From contig JAIKVL010000035.1 in assembly GCA_024685775.1 (NCBI GenBank), positions 1-35,973 on the forward strand: DNA of 35,973 bases, written 5' to 3'. The notes below the pieces were generated by a model that was not told the origin of the DNA, did no database searches, and saw only the letters and a list, made by a program, of their open reading frames with translations. Origin of the DNA: Clostridia bacterium (lineage in GTDB: Bacteria; Bacillota; Clostridia; Christensenellales; CAG-1252). Every line of letters begins with the position of its first letter. The stretch's first letter is position 1. Below are positions 1-7,427 of the stretch, piece after piece. A program made the position numbers and the translations under genes.

Positions 1-1
1 G

Positions 2-556
2 CATAGAAGAATTAAGGATAAAAAAGCAATCGCAGTATTGACGGAAACGATATTGAAATGGGATGATTGGGGAAAAGAAGCGGAACTGATCGGAGTGATC
101 GGGATTCGTGGGAACACAAATGCAACGGAAAAGATTATCCGTTCCTATGAAAGAATGCCTGAAAATGAGAAAAAGGGGGAAGCATTTTACGATAATGCTT
201 TGGCTCGAATTGCAGATAAACGATATAAAGACGTTTATTTAGGATGGGCAAAATCCTGGAAGGATTTGTCCCATTTTGGCTTGCTAATGGATTGCTTCAG
301 CAAATGGGGGTTTGAAGAAGGGAAGGATATCTTTCTTTATCAGCTGTTTTCAAAAGAGGATTATGAGTTATATGATCCTGTAAACTATTGCAATTATAGA
401 AACCAAGCATATATGAATGCTTTAACTGCGTTATCAAAGTATACTGACACTGATGGTAGAATTGAAAGTGCATTAAAAAAGGTTATTGCCGAAACAGATT
501 ACCAATACCTAAGAGAAGCTGCTGTCAGAGCGCTGAAAAAGTTGAAAAAAGCTTAA
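2..556 (+). CDS. HEAT-like helical protein, 5' end outside window
   Basis: The reading frame is open from the left edge of the window, and the only early start candidate inside it is a TTG at 38 without a clear ribosome binding site, so the gene almost certainly begins upstream. The visible ~184 residues are helical and charged. The C-terminus (ESALKKVIAETDYQYLREAAVRALKKL) has the pattern of a HEAT/ARM-type repeat, and the N-terminal part (around IGVIGIRGNTNATEKIIRSY) looks like another repeat. HEAT-like proteins of this size are common in immunity and accessory loci, and the downstream neighbours fit that context. The biochemical function cannot be named from the sequence. Confidence 0.6.
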   Translation, partial: HRRIKDKKAIAVLTETILKWDDWGKEAELIGVIGIRGNTNATEKIIRSYERMPENEKKGEAFYDNALARIADKRYKDVYLGWAKSWKDLSHFGLLMDCFSKWGFEEGKDIFLYQLFSKEDYELYDPVNYCNYRNQAYMNALTALSKYTDTDGRIESALKKVIAETDYQYLREAAVRALKKLKKA

Positions 557-581
557 CATTGGGAAGGTGTTGAATAAGAAA

Positions 582-950
582 ATGGGTACTTTTTTCGATC
601 ATTATAAAAACACGATAATTCAGTATTTGAATAAAAGCAAGACAGACGTGTTGATTAATAAAAAAGATTTATTGTATTTGATAAAGCGTCTGCAAGAGGA
701 AGGTGTCTTTATAGAGAGTGTTATGTGGTGGGAGCATAAACTGCGAAATCAAAGTAGCGCGATTTCTTATGGAGGCCCCATAGACTTGCAGAATAACAAA
801 TATATATGGGGAGAGTGTTGCGGGTTGGAAAAATGGTTTGATGGCGAAGATATAATAGAAAACAAAAGAGAGGTTTTGAATTATGTTCAAGACGTTGAAA
901 ACGATAAAAAATACGATGGGTTGTATCCTTCGATTTCGATAAGGAAATAG
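582..950 (+). CDS. Hypothetical small protein, immunity-like
   Basis: About 122 residues, AT-rich, not recognised. It has a helical N-terminal half and a Trp-rich middle (WWEHKL, YIWGE, LEKWFDGED), followed by an acidic tail. Start choice is uncertain: the AAGG at 564-567 is too close to the TTG at 570 and about 14 bases from the ATG at 582; I chose the ATG. It lies 25 bp after the preceding gene and ends one base before the next, so the three are probably co-transcribed. Size, composition and context resemble single-domain immunity proteins of polymorphic toxin systems, but no family could be assigned. Confidence 0.6.
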   Translation: MGTFFDHYKNTIIQYLNKSKTDVLINKKDLLYLIKRLQEEGVFIESVMWWEHKLRNQSSAISYGGPIDLQNNKYIWGECCGLEKWFDGEDIIENKREVLNYVQDVENDKKYDGLYPSISIRK

Positions 951-951
951 T

Positions 952-1869
952 ATGGATCGAGAAGAAAAGATTTTTGGATTTCTTGAAAGCCGGTACGGAT
1001 TGAAGCACGTTTATCAATGCTTTGAAAACTGCTATGACGGGCATTGGTTTGTCTATTCGCATAGTTATTACAATGAAAGCGGATGTTTTACCATTCAGGT
1101 GATACCGCAGCGCGGAGAGTATGACTTTTATTTCACGAAGAAATTTTTACAAACGAAGGAACCGCTTTGCAGCATAGGCTTAGAAGACTCGGCGGTGCAG
1201 AGCGTTGATATACGCTCCATCGGACGGGAGATATGGGAAAAGGCGGAAAAGAAGTATTGGTTTTGGACGTATAAAAGAGTTCTTAAAACCTTAGCTTCGG
1301 CGATCCGGGATCAAGTGGGAAAGGAAAGTTCATTCTTCGGAATAGAAGTTGAAGCGGGACAAAAATATCAGAGTAAGATGATGATGCCCGTTCCGGGCAA
1401 CAAGGCGGTGCCGATGACGAGCGAAGACTTTGCCAAACGCTTTATAGAAGTTTTCAGTAAAAACGTTTCGGAGGAAGAATTCGCCGAAAGTATCTCAAAG
1501 GCTTTCATTAGTATAAGTAAGAAAGGAATAAAAAGAAGTTACAAACAATACGTCACGCATAAAGAAGGGTACTTATGGATGCGGTTGAGTTATGGAATAA
1601 TCCCTTTTTTTGAGGGAGATGAGGCTCGCCGTGAATACGATAAGGCAGATAAGACGGATGCGTTTGAGATTTATTACTATTGCGAGGGTCTTTGTTACCC
1701 GGAAACTGCTACCATCAGCAACAATCACTTAACAGCAAAAATGATAGATGACGATGATGTTGGAGAATTCTATATAATCGGCAAGGATTTCGCTTGGTGC
1801 TATGTTGTAACGCACGCAGGTGATGGTGCAGGTCCTTATTTTTGCTACGCGCCAAAACAAGAAGAATAA
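952..1869 (+). CDS. Two-domain protein with C-terminal DUF4275-like domain
   Basis: A 305-residue protein. Residues 1 to about 155 form an unrecognised domain rich in aromatics (YDGHWFVYSHSYYNESG). Residues about 160-305 form a second domain homologous to the two complete small proteins at 4089-4490 and 4610-5014. The shared core is GYLWxxxSY...EGDEARxEYxxADKT...EFYIIGKDFxWCYVVTH...GPYFCYAPKQEE, which I match from memory to DUF4275, a family found near Bacillota toxin/immunity genes. The last ~28 residues are identical to those of the 4089 gene and are also nearly identical at the DNA level, indicating recent recombination. AAGGA lies 8 bases before the ATG. The protein may be a fusion of two immunity modules. 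Confidence 0.7.
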   Translation: MDREEKIFGFLESRYGLKHVYQCFENCYDGHWFVYSHSYYNESGCFTIQVIPQRGEYDFYFTKKFLQTKEPLCSIGLEDSAVQSVDIRSIGREIWEKAEKKYWFWTYKRVLKTLASAIRDQVGKESSFFGIEVEAGQKYQSKMMMPVPGNKAVPMTSEDFAKRFIEVFSKNVSEEEFAESISKAFISISKKGIKRSYKQYVTHKEGYLWMRLSYGIIPFFEGDEARREYDKADKTDAFEIYYYCEGLCYPETATISNNHLTAKMIDDDDVGEFYIIGKDFAWCYVVTHAGDGAGPYFCYAPKQEE

Positions 1870-2399
1870 GCCTTTCGCATAAACGGAAACAGGCGGGAAT
1901 CGAATATGAAAGTAAAATTTATAACCATAACGACGGATGAAACCTATTTAATAGACGGAGCAAACGTCTTTGACGGCGTTGACACGGGGAAGACTTGCAC
2001 CGTTTTCCATCCCGAGTACGGAACGCGCCGTAAAGCGGATATTTACGAGGTGCAAGGCAAGACCGAAACGTTCAGAGTGGCGATCGCGGAATTCGGTATG
2101 TGCGTTTACGGTATCTATTTGGTCGGAGGCAGGGGAAAAGGCTGGGAATCTCCCTTTGAGATGTGGTTTACTCCGCAAAAAGCGGGATATTCTGCGGTGA
2201 TCCTTTCGATTTTAACGGCGATCTCGGCGGTCGTCGTCCTCGAAACGGAAATGACGTTTTTGTTCTTTTTGCCCATTCTTTTTCTTCTGCCGTTTATCGC
2301 GGTAACCGTTTACTATTTGGTGAAAACGTTGGAGAAAAACCGCGCCGATTCTTTCGCACCCGCAAAAAAGATGGAGAAAGATCTCGATCAGGACGATTC
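1783..2399 (+). repeat. Direct repeat, copy A (DUF4275 tail + spacer + anchor N-terminus)
   Basis: This stretch covers the last codons of the 952-1869 gene, the 36-bp spacer and codons 1 to ~165 of the 1906 gene. It is collinear, without gaps, with 4928-5544 (copy C); the part from the stop codon onward is nearly identical. Its first ~133 bases also match 4404-4536 (copy B) with about three differences. Similarity ends abruptly at 2399/5544, where the two proteins diverge completely. It is a likely substrate for homologous recombination between neighbouring cassettes. Confidence 0.85.
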
Positions 2400-3333
2400 G
2401 AGCTTTTACCAAGTGGAATTTAATAATCATTACGGTTACTTCCAAAAAATGGGGCAAGTTGAGAAAGACGGACATGTTTCATATTTTAGAATCATATTTG
2501 AAAAGGTTTATTCTTCTCCTATAACCGATATTTCCGTATTACAAGAGTCTGCGAAATATATTGCACATTCCGATATGGGGATACAAGAAGAAGTTGAGTT
2601 CAACCAACAAAACTATTCATACAATATAAAAAAGTTGTTAAGCGAAAAAGAGAAGAAGCAACTTGGTTTAAATCAAATTTATTATGCCTCTTGGGATAAC
2701 AGTAAGAATACTGTTTGTCAAGGCTTCGCAAAAATATCAAGGATAGCTAAATGCAAACCCTTAGTCGAGTATGAGATCCCTCAAATGGTTCGTACAATAG
2801 ATTTTAATTTTATTACATACTCTTATAAATGGGTTGTGATGACGCCTTTTCGGAAGCTGGTAAAGGTTCAAAAAACGTGCAAAGGAATAGAGCATCTTCC
2901 CCCAATGGGACAATCGATTGCTTTGACGATTAATCGCTGGGCAGAGGGTATTGGCGAAAAGGATTGGAACGACGAGTATTGCAAGAGGGTCATTGAGAGG
3001 AATCGAAAAGAAGATCAAGCGTCGCAAGAGGTTTTATCCGTCTCGCCGATTGAAAAATGGATAGAAAAACACGATGAAAAGGAACCCTTCTATCTCAGAA
3101 TGAAAGAGTGCGTCGAAGGGTTCGAGAAGGTAGCGGAAAACTTAAAATCGAAAAAGAACGATGTAAGGAAAGAACTTGTCTGTCTTGTAAAAAACATTAA
3201 CGAATTGCAAACGGAAGAGGCATTCCTTGAAACGGAAGAAAGCGAAGCGATAATACGATATTTAACCTCTTTATTATCGAAAAGAAAATATGTCGATCTG
3301 ATGGACGTAGTGGACGATTTGCGCGATTGGTGA
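1906..3333 (+). CDS. Membrane-anchored protein with shared N-terminus and variable C-terminus (variant 1)
   Basis: A 475-residue protein. Residues 1-75 form a beta-rich domain (starting MKVKFITITTDETYLIDG). Two hydrophobic helices lie at about 95-111 and 115-137, followed by a charged linker (LEKNRADSFAPAKKMEKDLDQDD). This N-terminal ~165-residue block is almost identical to that of the 5051 gene. From residue ~166 the proteins are unrelated. Here the C-terminus is a soluble alpha/beta region (~166-360) encoded by AT-rich DNA, then a helical acidic segment (~375-475, with NELQTEEAFLETEESEAI). There is no signal peptide before the helices. A membrane-tethered immunity or effector protein with an exchangeable C-terminal module is my inference; no catalytic motif was recognised. 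Confidence 0.7.
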   Translation: MKVKFITITTDETYLIDGANVFDGVDTGKTCTVFHPEYGTRRKADIYEVQGKTETFRVAIAEFGMCVYGIYLVGGRGKGWESPFEMWFTPQKAGYSAVILSILTAISAVVVLETEMTFLFFLPILFLLPFIAVTVYYLVKTLEKNRADSFAPAKKMEKDLDQDDSSFYQVEFNNHYGYFQKMGQVEKDGHVSYFRIIFEKVYSSPITDISVLQESAKYIAHSDMGIQEEVEFNQQNYSYNIKKLLSEKEKKQLGLNQIYYASWDNSKNTVCQGFAKISRIAKCKPLVEYEIPQMVRTIDFNFITYSYKWVVMTPFRKLVKVQKTCKGIEHLPPMGQSIALTINRWAEGIGEKDWNDEYCKRVIERNRKEDQASQEVLSVSPIEKWIEKHDEKEPFYLRMKECVEGFEKVAENLKSKKNDVRKELVCLVKNINELQTEEAFLETEESEAIIRYLTSLLSKRKYVDLMDVVDDLRDW

Positions 3334-3347
3334 TATATAGAAATTTA
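3331..3347 (+). repeat. 17-bp direct repeat, copy 1
   Basis: TGATATATAGAAATTTA begins at the stop codon of the 1906 gene and recurs exactly at 3903-3919, after the end of the next gene. The pair brackets the 3362-3862 gene and may mark a past duplication or insertion of that gene. Confidence 0.6.
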
Positions 3348-3361
3348 TTTGGAGTGTTTAA

Positions 3362-3862
3362 ATGAAGAAGTTTGTTTTTGAGAATGAAGAAGCTAAAATT
3401 GTTATTGAAAAAGCGAAAGCCGCAGAGTTTACCCCGGATGATTTTGAGGTGAGTTTTACGCTTGGTTCAAAAAATTACTTTTTGTTTAAAGACTCTTTAT
3501 ATTATGAGATATTGCCTGCGTTGGAACAGTTTTTCGGCTATAACAAAATAGAAAGCAAACGGTCGTTAGATCGAAACGAATTATTGTCTAAAAGGCTGTT
3601 TGACAAAAAGGAAGATTGTTTTGATGATGTGTTATATCAAGAGTTTGTTCTATTCTTTGCTGAGTATATAATTGCTTTGCCCAAATATGATGATGAAATC
3701 TATCTTGAAATAGCAAAAATGAATGTTTTTGAAGATAAGGGGTTGTACTATAAGCTAATTCTTCTTGAAAAGATTCCATTTAACGTTTACCAAAAATGGA
3801 ACTCGGTTTTTGAAGAGCTTCGAGATTATTCGAAAAAATTGCATAAGGAATTGTTTGAATAA
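3362..3862 (+). CDS. Hypothetical AT-rich acidic protein, immunity-like
   Basis: A 166-residue protein with no recognised family. It is rich in Glu, Lys, Phe and Tyr, with predicted mixed strands and then helices (YYEILPALEQFF, LYQEFVLFFAEYIIALP, FEELRDYSKKLHKELFE). GGAG lies 9 bases before the ATG. It has neither signal peptide nor membrane segment. The DNA is clearly more AT-rich than the nitrogen genes downstream and than the neighbouring anchor domain, suggesting separate acquisition. It follows the membrane-anchored gene by 28 bp and is bracketed by a 17-bp direct repeat. Confidence 0.6.
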   Translation: MKKFVFENEEAKIVIEKAKAAEFTPDDFEVSFTLGSKNYFLFKDSLYYEILPALEQFFGYNKIESKRSLDRNELLSKRLFDKKEDCFDDVLYQEFVLFFAEYIIALPKYDDEIYLEIAKMNVFEDKGLYYKLILLEKIPFNVYQKWNSVFEELRDYSKKLHKELFE

Positions 3863-4088
3863 AAGCGGGATATGGTAATAGAATGCGGAATGTGCATGTC
3901 TATGATATATAGAAATTTAATCGGCTTTGAACGTACTATTGCGTACGCAACTTGCAAGGCGACGTGAAAAGATCATTGACGGAAGAGGCAACGTTGTTGT
4001 GCAACACGTTATGATAGTTGGTGCAAAGTTTTGTCCGTAACGGGCAGCCTTGGATCATTTAGAATGTGGCGTAAATAGGAGGATGAAA
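3863..4088. other. Intergenic stretch without supported gene; contains second 17-bp repeat
   Basis: The exact repeat TGATATATAGAAATTTA lies at 3903-3919. Downstream of it a frame reading ...DGRGNVVVQHVMIVGAKF, which ends in TAA, has no start or ribosome binding site and may be a remnant of a lost gene. AGGAGG at 4077-4082 belongs to the following gene. I see no promoter or RNA gene here. Confidence 0.4.
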
Positions 4089-4490
4089 ATGACGAAGAAA
4101 GAATTCGAGGAAAAATTTTTAAAAACTTTTGCTAAAAATATTACGGAAAAGCAACAGAAAAAGTTTAAGATTGCGGGAGAAGCGAAGGGGCTTTTGTGGA
4201 ATGTGTTTCAATTAGTGCCTTGTTATGAGGGGAACCAAGCTCGCATAGAATACGAAAAAGTCGATAAAACCGGAGCAGTTGAGGTTTTGTATGATAGTCC
4301 TTGCATGCGCGTCGGTGAGTTTTTTTGCGGCGAATTAGAGAAGGTCCATAATACGGCAGAAGGGATAGACAATTCCGGACTTGTTGAATTTTACATAATG
4401 GGGAAGGATTTCGCTTGGTGCTATGTTGTAACGCACGCAGGTGATGGTGCAGGTCCTTATTTTTGCTACGCGCCAAAACAAGAAGAATAA
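4089..4490 (+). CDS. DUF4275-like single-domain protein (copy 2)
   Basis: A 133-residue protein consisting only of the DUF4275-like domain that ends the 952-1869 protein. The start at 4089 is supported by AGGAGG six bases upstream and by alignment with the ATG of the 4610 paralogue (MTKKEFEEKFLKTF versus MTEKEFEENFLRVF); an in-frame ATG at 4083 directly abuts the AGGAGG. Conserved core features are LLWNVFQ, YEGNQARIEYEKVDKT, VEFYIMGKDFAWCYVVTH and GPYFCYAPKQEE. It is probably cytoplasmic. An immunity role is inferred from family and context only. The final 28 residues are identical to those of the first copy, while the rest is clearly diverged, which fits gene conversion at the 3' end. Confidence 0.7.
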   Translation: MTKKEFEEKFLKTFAKNITEKQQKKFKIAGEAKGLLWNVFQLVPCYEGNQARIEYEKVDKTGAVEVLYDSPCMRVGEFFCGELEKVHNTAEGIDNSGLVEFYIMGKDFAWCYVVTHAGDGAGPYFCYAPKQEE

Positions 4491-4536
4491 GTCTTTCGAA
4501 TAAACGGAAACGGGCGGGAATCGAATATGAAAGTAA
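4404..4536 (+). repeat. Direct repeat, copy B (truncated cassette junction)
   Basis: It matches 1783-1915 almost perfectly (about three differences, all in the spacer), through the stop codon, the spacer and the first ten bases of the anchor gene (ATGAAAGTAA). It then switches to unrelated sequence. The anchor coding region expected after it is missing, leaving only its first codons. Confidence 0.8.
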
Positions 4537-4610
4537 TTGGAAAATGTCTTAATACTTCGTGTAGGAGTAACATTATGAATAAATACAAAAAGCGAGGGGT
4601 AGATCGTTAA
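4527..4610 (+). pseudogene. Remnant start of the anchor gene (27-codon frame)
   Basis: The frame begins with the same ATG AAA GTA and the same upstream spacer as the genes at 1906 and 5051, but departs from them at codon 4 and ends after 27 codons at a TAA whose last base overlaps the ATG of the next gene. It is best read as a recombination scar. Translational coupling to the 4610 gene is possible because of the TAATG overlap, but an independent functional peptide is unlikely. Confidence 0.5.
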
Positions 4611-5014
4611 TGACTGAAAAAGAATTTGAAGAGAACTTTTTAAGAGTTTTTGCTAATGATATTACAGAAAAACAATTAAAAAAGTTTCGTCTCGGAAAGA
4701 AATATAAAGGTTATTTATGGCTTTTATTTAATCAAGGGTTAGTGTCTTGCTATGAGGGAGATGCAGCGCGTTTGGAATATAATAGTGCAAACAAGATAGG
4801 TGCGATGGAAATTTTGTATAATAGTTCTTGTGTACGCGGCGGATTTGATTGTAGCGTATTAGATACAGAGCACTTAATGTCGAAAGGCGTAGATGAGGCT
4901 CATTTGGATGAATTCTATATCATCGGCAAAGATTTTTCTTGGTGTTATGTCGTAACGCACGAAAGAGATTTGGCAGGTCCTTATTTTTGCTATGCGCCAA
5001 AACAAGAAGAATAA
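4610..5014 (+). CDS. DUF4275-like single-domain protein (copy 3)
   Basis: A 134-residue homologue of the proteins at 4089-4490 and of the C-terminal half of the 952-1869 protein. The ATG is preceded by GAGGGG about 12 bases upstream. It keeps the family core (GYLWLLFNQ, YEGDAARLEYNSANK, EFYIIGKDFSWCYVVTHERD, GPYFCYAPKQEE). It is the most divergent of the three copies within this window, even in the tail, where the DNA match to the other two is only partial. It sits immediately upstream of the second anchor gene, as copy 1 does, so the DUF4275-like gene followed by the anchor gene is a repeated two-gene unit. Confidence 0.7.
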   Translation: MTEKEFEENFLRVFANDITEKQLKKFRLGKKYKGYLWLLFNQGLVSCYEGDAARLEYNSANKIGAMEILYNSSCVRGGFDCSVLDTEHLMSKGVDEAHLDEFYIIGKDFSWCYVVTHERDLAGPYFCYAPKQEE

Positions 5015-5544
5015 GCCTTTCGCATAAACGGAAACGGGCGGGAATCGAATATGAAAGTAAAATTTATAACCATAACGACGGATGAAACCTATTTAATAGA
5101 CGGAGCAAACGTCTTTGAAGGCGTTGACACGGGGAAGACTTGCACCGTTTTTCATCCCGAGTACGGAACGCGCCGTAAAGCGGATATTTACGAGGTGCAA
5201 GGCAAGACCGAAACGTTCAAAGTGGCGATCGCGGAATTCAGCATGTGCGCCTACGGTATTTATTTGGTCGGAGGCGGGGGAAAAGGCCGGGAATCCCCCT
5301 TTGAGATGTGGTTTACTCCGCAAAAAGCGGGATATTCTGCGGTGATCCTTTCGATTTTAACGGCGATCTCGGCGCTCGTCGTCCTCGAAACGGAAATGAC
5401 GTTTTTGTTCTTTTTGCCCGCTCTTTTTCTTCTGTCGTTCATTGCGGTAACCGTTTACTATTTGGTGAAAACGTTGGAGAAAAACCGCGCCGATTTTTTC
5501 GCACCCGCAAAAAAGATGGAGAAAGATCTCGATCAAGACGATTC
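4928..5544 (+). repeat. Direct repeat, copy C
   Basis: Collinear and gap-free with copy A (1783-2399). From the stop codon at 5012-5014 to 5544 it differs at only a few percent of positions. The repeat ends precisely at the codons for DLDQDDS, the end of the linker after the membrane helices, where the protein sequences of the 1906 and 5051 genes part company. Confidence 0.85.
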
Positions 5545-6754
5545 TGACCGGTATTCCGACGTCGAAAACGAATTCGATACCGCGCTCGCGAAAATCGATT
5601 GGGAAACCGTCGACAAGATTCTGTCCAAAGAGAAAATCCCGATTGACGTCTACACGCTTAACGCTTATATCGAACGATTTAAGGAAATGGAGCTGTTCGG
5701 AGAACGCGAAATCAACCGAATCGACAAATGGTTGACGAAGAATTTCGACGCCTTAGAGGACGGTTTGAAGAATGCGGTTATCGAATTCTTTTTGGAAAAA
5801 AGCGATTTTTCTTGGCTGAACGCATCTTGCGTTGACGCTTCCCGAAGAGAGGAAGGAGTCAGAAAGGTGCGATTTGCGACCATAAAATATCTTTCGTGCT
5901 CTTTGCCTGCGGAAACGCTCCGCGATTACGTTGAATTAACGGACGGGTTCGGTTCGCGAATCGACGAAGCTCTCGACGTTCCCGTCGATCTCTATAATTT
6001 GATTTTGAACGGAAAAGAGAAAGCGGGGCAGGTAGTTGAAAATTGGCTGGCGGAAGAGAAAGCGGGGCTTTTGAAAAGAGCGGAGAACGAACCTGTCGGA
6101 AATAAAAAATATATTCTGAGTGTGATGACGAATAATCTCCGATATACCGACGCGATTGCAGCCGATCCTTATATCGTAAAGGAAGACGAGACTTCTTATT
6201 GTCCGAAATGCAAAAGGATGAGCTTCGGTTTGAATTGGTATCCGCCTTATAAAATAGAAGTTTATAAACGCAATATCGGGGATATCGTCTTAGGCGCGGG
6301 TTCTGTCATAGTGTCGAAAAAATTCAAAGACGTTTACGAACAAAACGGATTGACCGGGATCAAAGAGTTTTGCAGAATCGAATCCGTAAAATCGAAAGGC
6401 GTAGAAACAGACAGTGAACTGTACTATGTAAAACTAAACAGATATGAAGTGCCTATTGATTATGAAAAATCCAGAATGGAAGGGGATGATACGGATTGGC
6501 AATGTGATTTATGTAATCCCGATGGGAAAATAGATGTATATATAAATGGTATTTATTTCCAAAAGGATTTTCCTGCTGATATTTTTCATATGTTTGCTTT
6601 CGGGGATAGGATTTTTCTTTCTGAAAAATTTATATCTGTTATGGAAAACAATGGCATAACGAATCTAAATAAAAATTATACACAATGTGATGAGTATATT
6701 CAGCCTACTTGGCCGAAGGATTTTTTTGAAAAAGCCAAGGCGCTGCGAAAATAA
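5051..6754 (+). CDS. Membrane-anchored protein with shared N-terminus and variable C-terminus (variant 2, double CxxC)
   Basis: A 567-residue protein. Residues 1-165 are nearly identical to the 1906 protein: beta-rich domain, two membrane helices at about 95-137, charged linker. Residues ~166-370 are helical and unlike anything in variant 1. Residues ~375-567 contain two Cys pairs, YCPKCKRMSFG and CDLCNPDG, about 115 residues apart, then DIFHMFAFGDRIFLSEKF. This resembles the double-CxxC(G) proteins known from myxobacterial and other immunity-type families, and the Cys pairs could bind zinc. Codon use switches from GC-rich to AT-rich at about 6400 within the gene, suggesting that the last third was acquired separately. 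A membrane-tethered immunity role is inferred. Confidence 0.7.
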   Translation: MKVKFITITTDETYLIDGANVFEGVDTGKTCTVFHPEYGTRRKADIYEVQGKTETFKVAIAEFSMCAYGIYLVGGGGKGRESPFEMWFTPQKAGYSAVILSILTAISALVVLETEMTFLFFLPALFLLSFIAVTVYYLVKTLEKNRADFFAPAKKMEKDLDQDDSDRYSDVENEFDTALAKIDWETVDKILSKEKIPIDVYTLNAYIERFKEMELFGEREINRIDKWLTKNFDALEDGLKNAVIEFFLEKSDFSWLNASCVDASRREEGVRKVRFATIKYLSCSLPAETLRDYVELTDGFGSRIDEALDVPVDLYNLILNGKEKAGQVVENWLAEEKAGLLKRAENEPVGNKKYILSVMTNNLRYTDAIAADPYIVKEDETSYCPKCKRMSFGLNWYPPYKIEVYKRNIGDIVLGAGSVIVSKKFKDVYEQNGLTGIKEFCRIESVKSKGVETDSELYYVKLNRYEVPIDYEKSRMEGDDTDWQCDLCNPDGKIDVYINGIYFQKDFPADIFHMFAFGDRIFLSEKFISVMENNGITNLNKNYTQCDEYIQPTWPKDFFEKAKALRK

Positions 6755-6765
6755 GAGGAAAGGGA

Positions 6766-7248
6766 ATGCCGTTTTGCAAAAAGGATAAAAGAGATCCGTT
6801 TCTTTCGGGATTGACGATCGACGAGCCGTCCGCGTTTCTTCCGTGGAGCGCGACGGAAGCAGAGCTTCCGATCTTGCCGAACGGACGGGAGTATAAAAAA
6901 GTCGGCGAGCATTATTACACGTTGCCGATCGTGGCGTTCGATCGACTTTTCAGCGGATGTTTGGGTTTGCATTTTGACACCAACGGGAAGTGGGAAAGAG
7001 CGGAATTTTTCGAGCCGGATCGTAAGCCTTCGGAGAGCGAAGAGATCGTCGCTTCTTTCGAGAAAATGCAGCGAACGTTGGAATCGTATATGGGGAAGCC
7101 GTCGCGATCGTTCTCTGCGATTTTCGACCGAATGAAAAGAAATAAAAACGAAAAAAAATACACTTGGAATTTCAGGGACGTAAAAGTGATCCACGGTATA
7201 TGGGATCGGTTCGGGTTAGAGAATCGATTGGAGATCGTAATAAAGTAA
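6766..7248 (+). CDS. Hypothetical protein
   Basis: A 160-residue protein starting 11 bp after the anchor gene behind a good purine-rich site (AGAGGAAAGGGA). I do not recognise the family. It reads as a compact alpha/beta domain (GREYKKVGEHYYTLPIVAFDR, LGLHFDTNGKW, YTWNFRDVKVIHGIWDRFG, ending LENRLEIVIK), without signal peptide or membrane helix. The base composition is that of the host core, not the AT-rich patches. It is probably co-transcribed with the 5051 gene and could be its partner. Confidence 0.6.
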   Translation: MPFCKKDKRDPFLSGLTIDEPSAFLPWSATEAELPILPNGREYKKVGEHYYTLPIVAFDRLFSGCLGLHFDTNGKWERAEFFEPDRKPSESEEIVASFEKMQRTLESYMGKPSRSFSAIFDRMKRNKNEKKYTWNFRDVKVIHGIWDRFGLENRLEIVIK

Positions 7249-7339
7249 GCGGCGGTTTTCCGTCATATAAACATTTACAATATAGGAGTTCACAAGACAA
7301 GATTTGTTTTACGATTTCGGGAGCGCGGAAAACTCGGTC

Positions 7340-7368
7340 TTGACAAAGTATCATAAATTGTTTACACT
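7340..7368 (+). promoter_or_regulatory. Sigma-70-type promoter for the DUF975 gene
   Basis: TTGACA at 7340-7345 and TACACT at 7363-7368 are separated by 17 bases. The leader then carries a small hairpin (GGCGA-AAA-TCGCC, 7386-7398) and AAAGGAG before the ATG at 7428. Confidence 0.6.
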
Positions 7369-7427
7369 TTCTTTATATTGAAAAAGGCGAAAATCGCCCG
7401 CCCGCGAGGGAAAATAAAGGAGAAAAA

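Noticed and set aside
1-7250. Complete toxin/immunity system with secretion genes
   Set aside because: No recognisable toxin, RHS, WXG100/LXG or secretion component is present; only immunity-like and anchor proteins are seen, so only a polyimmunity-type interpretation is offered.
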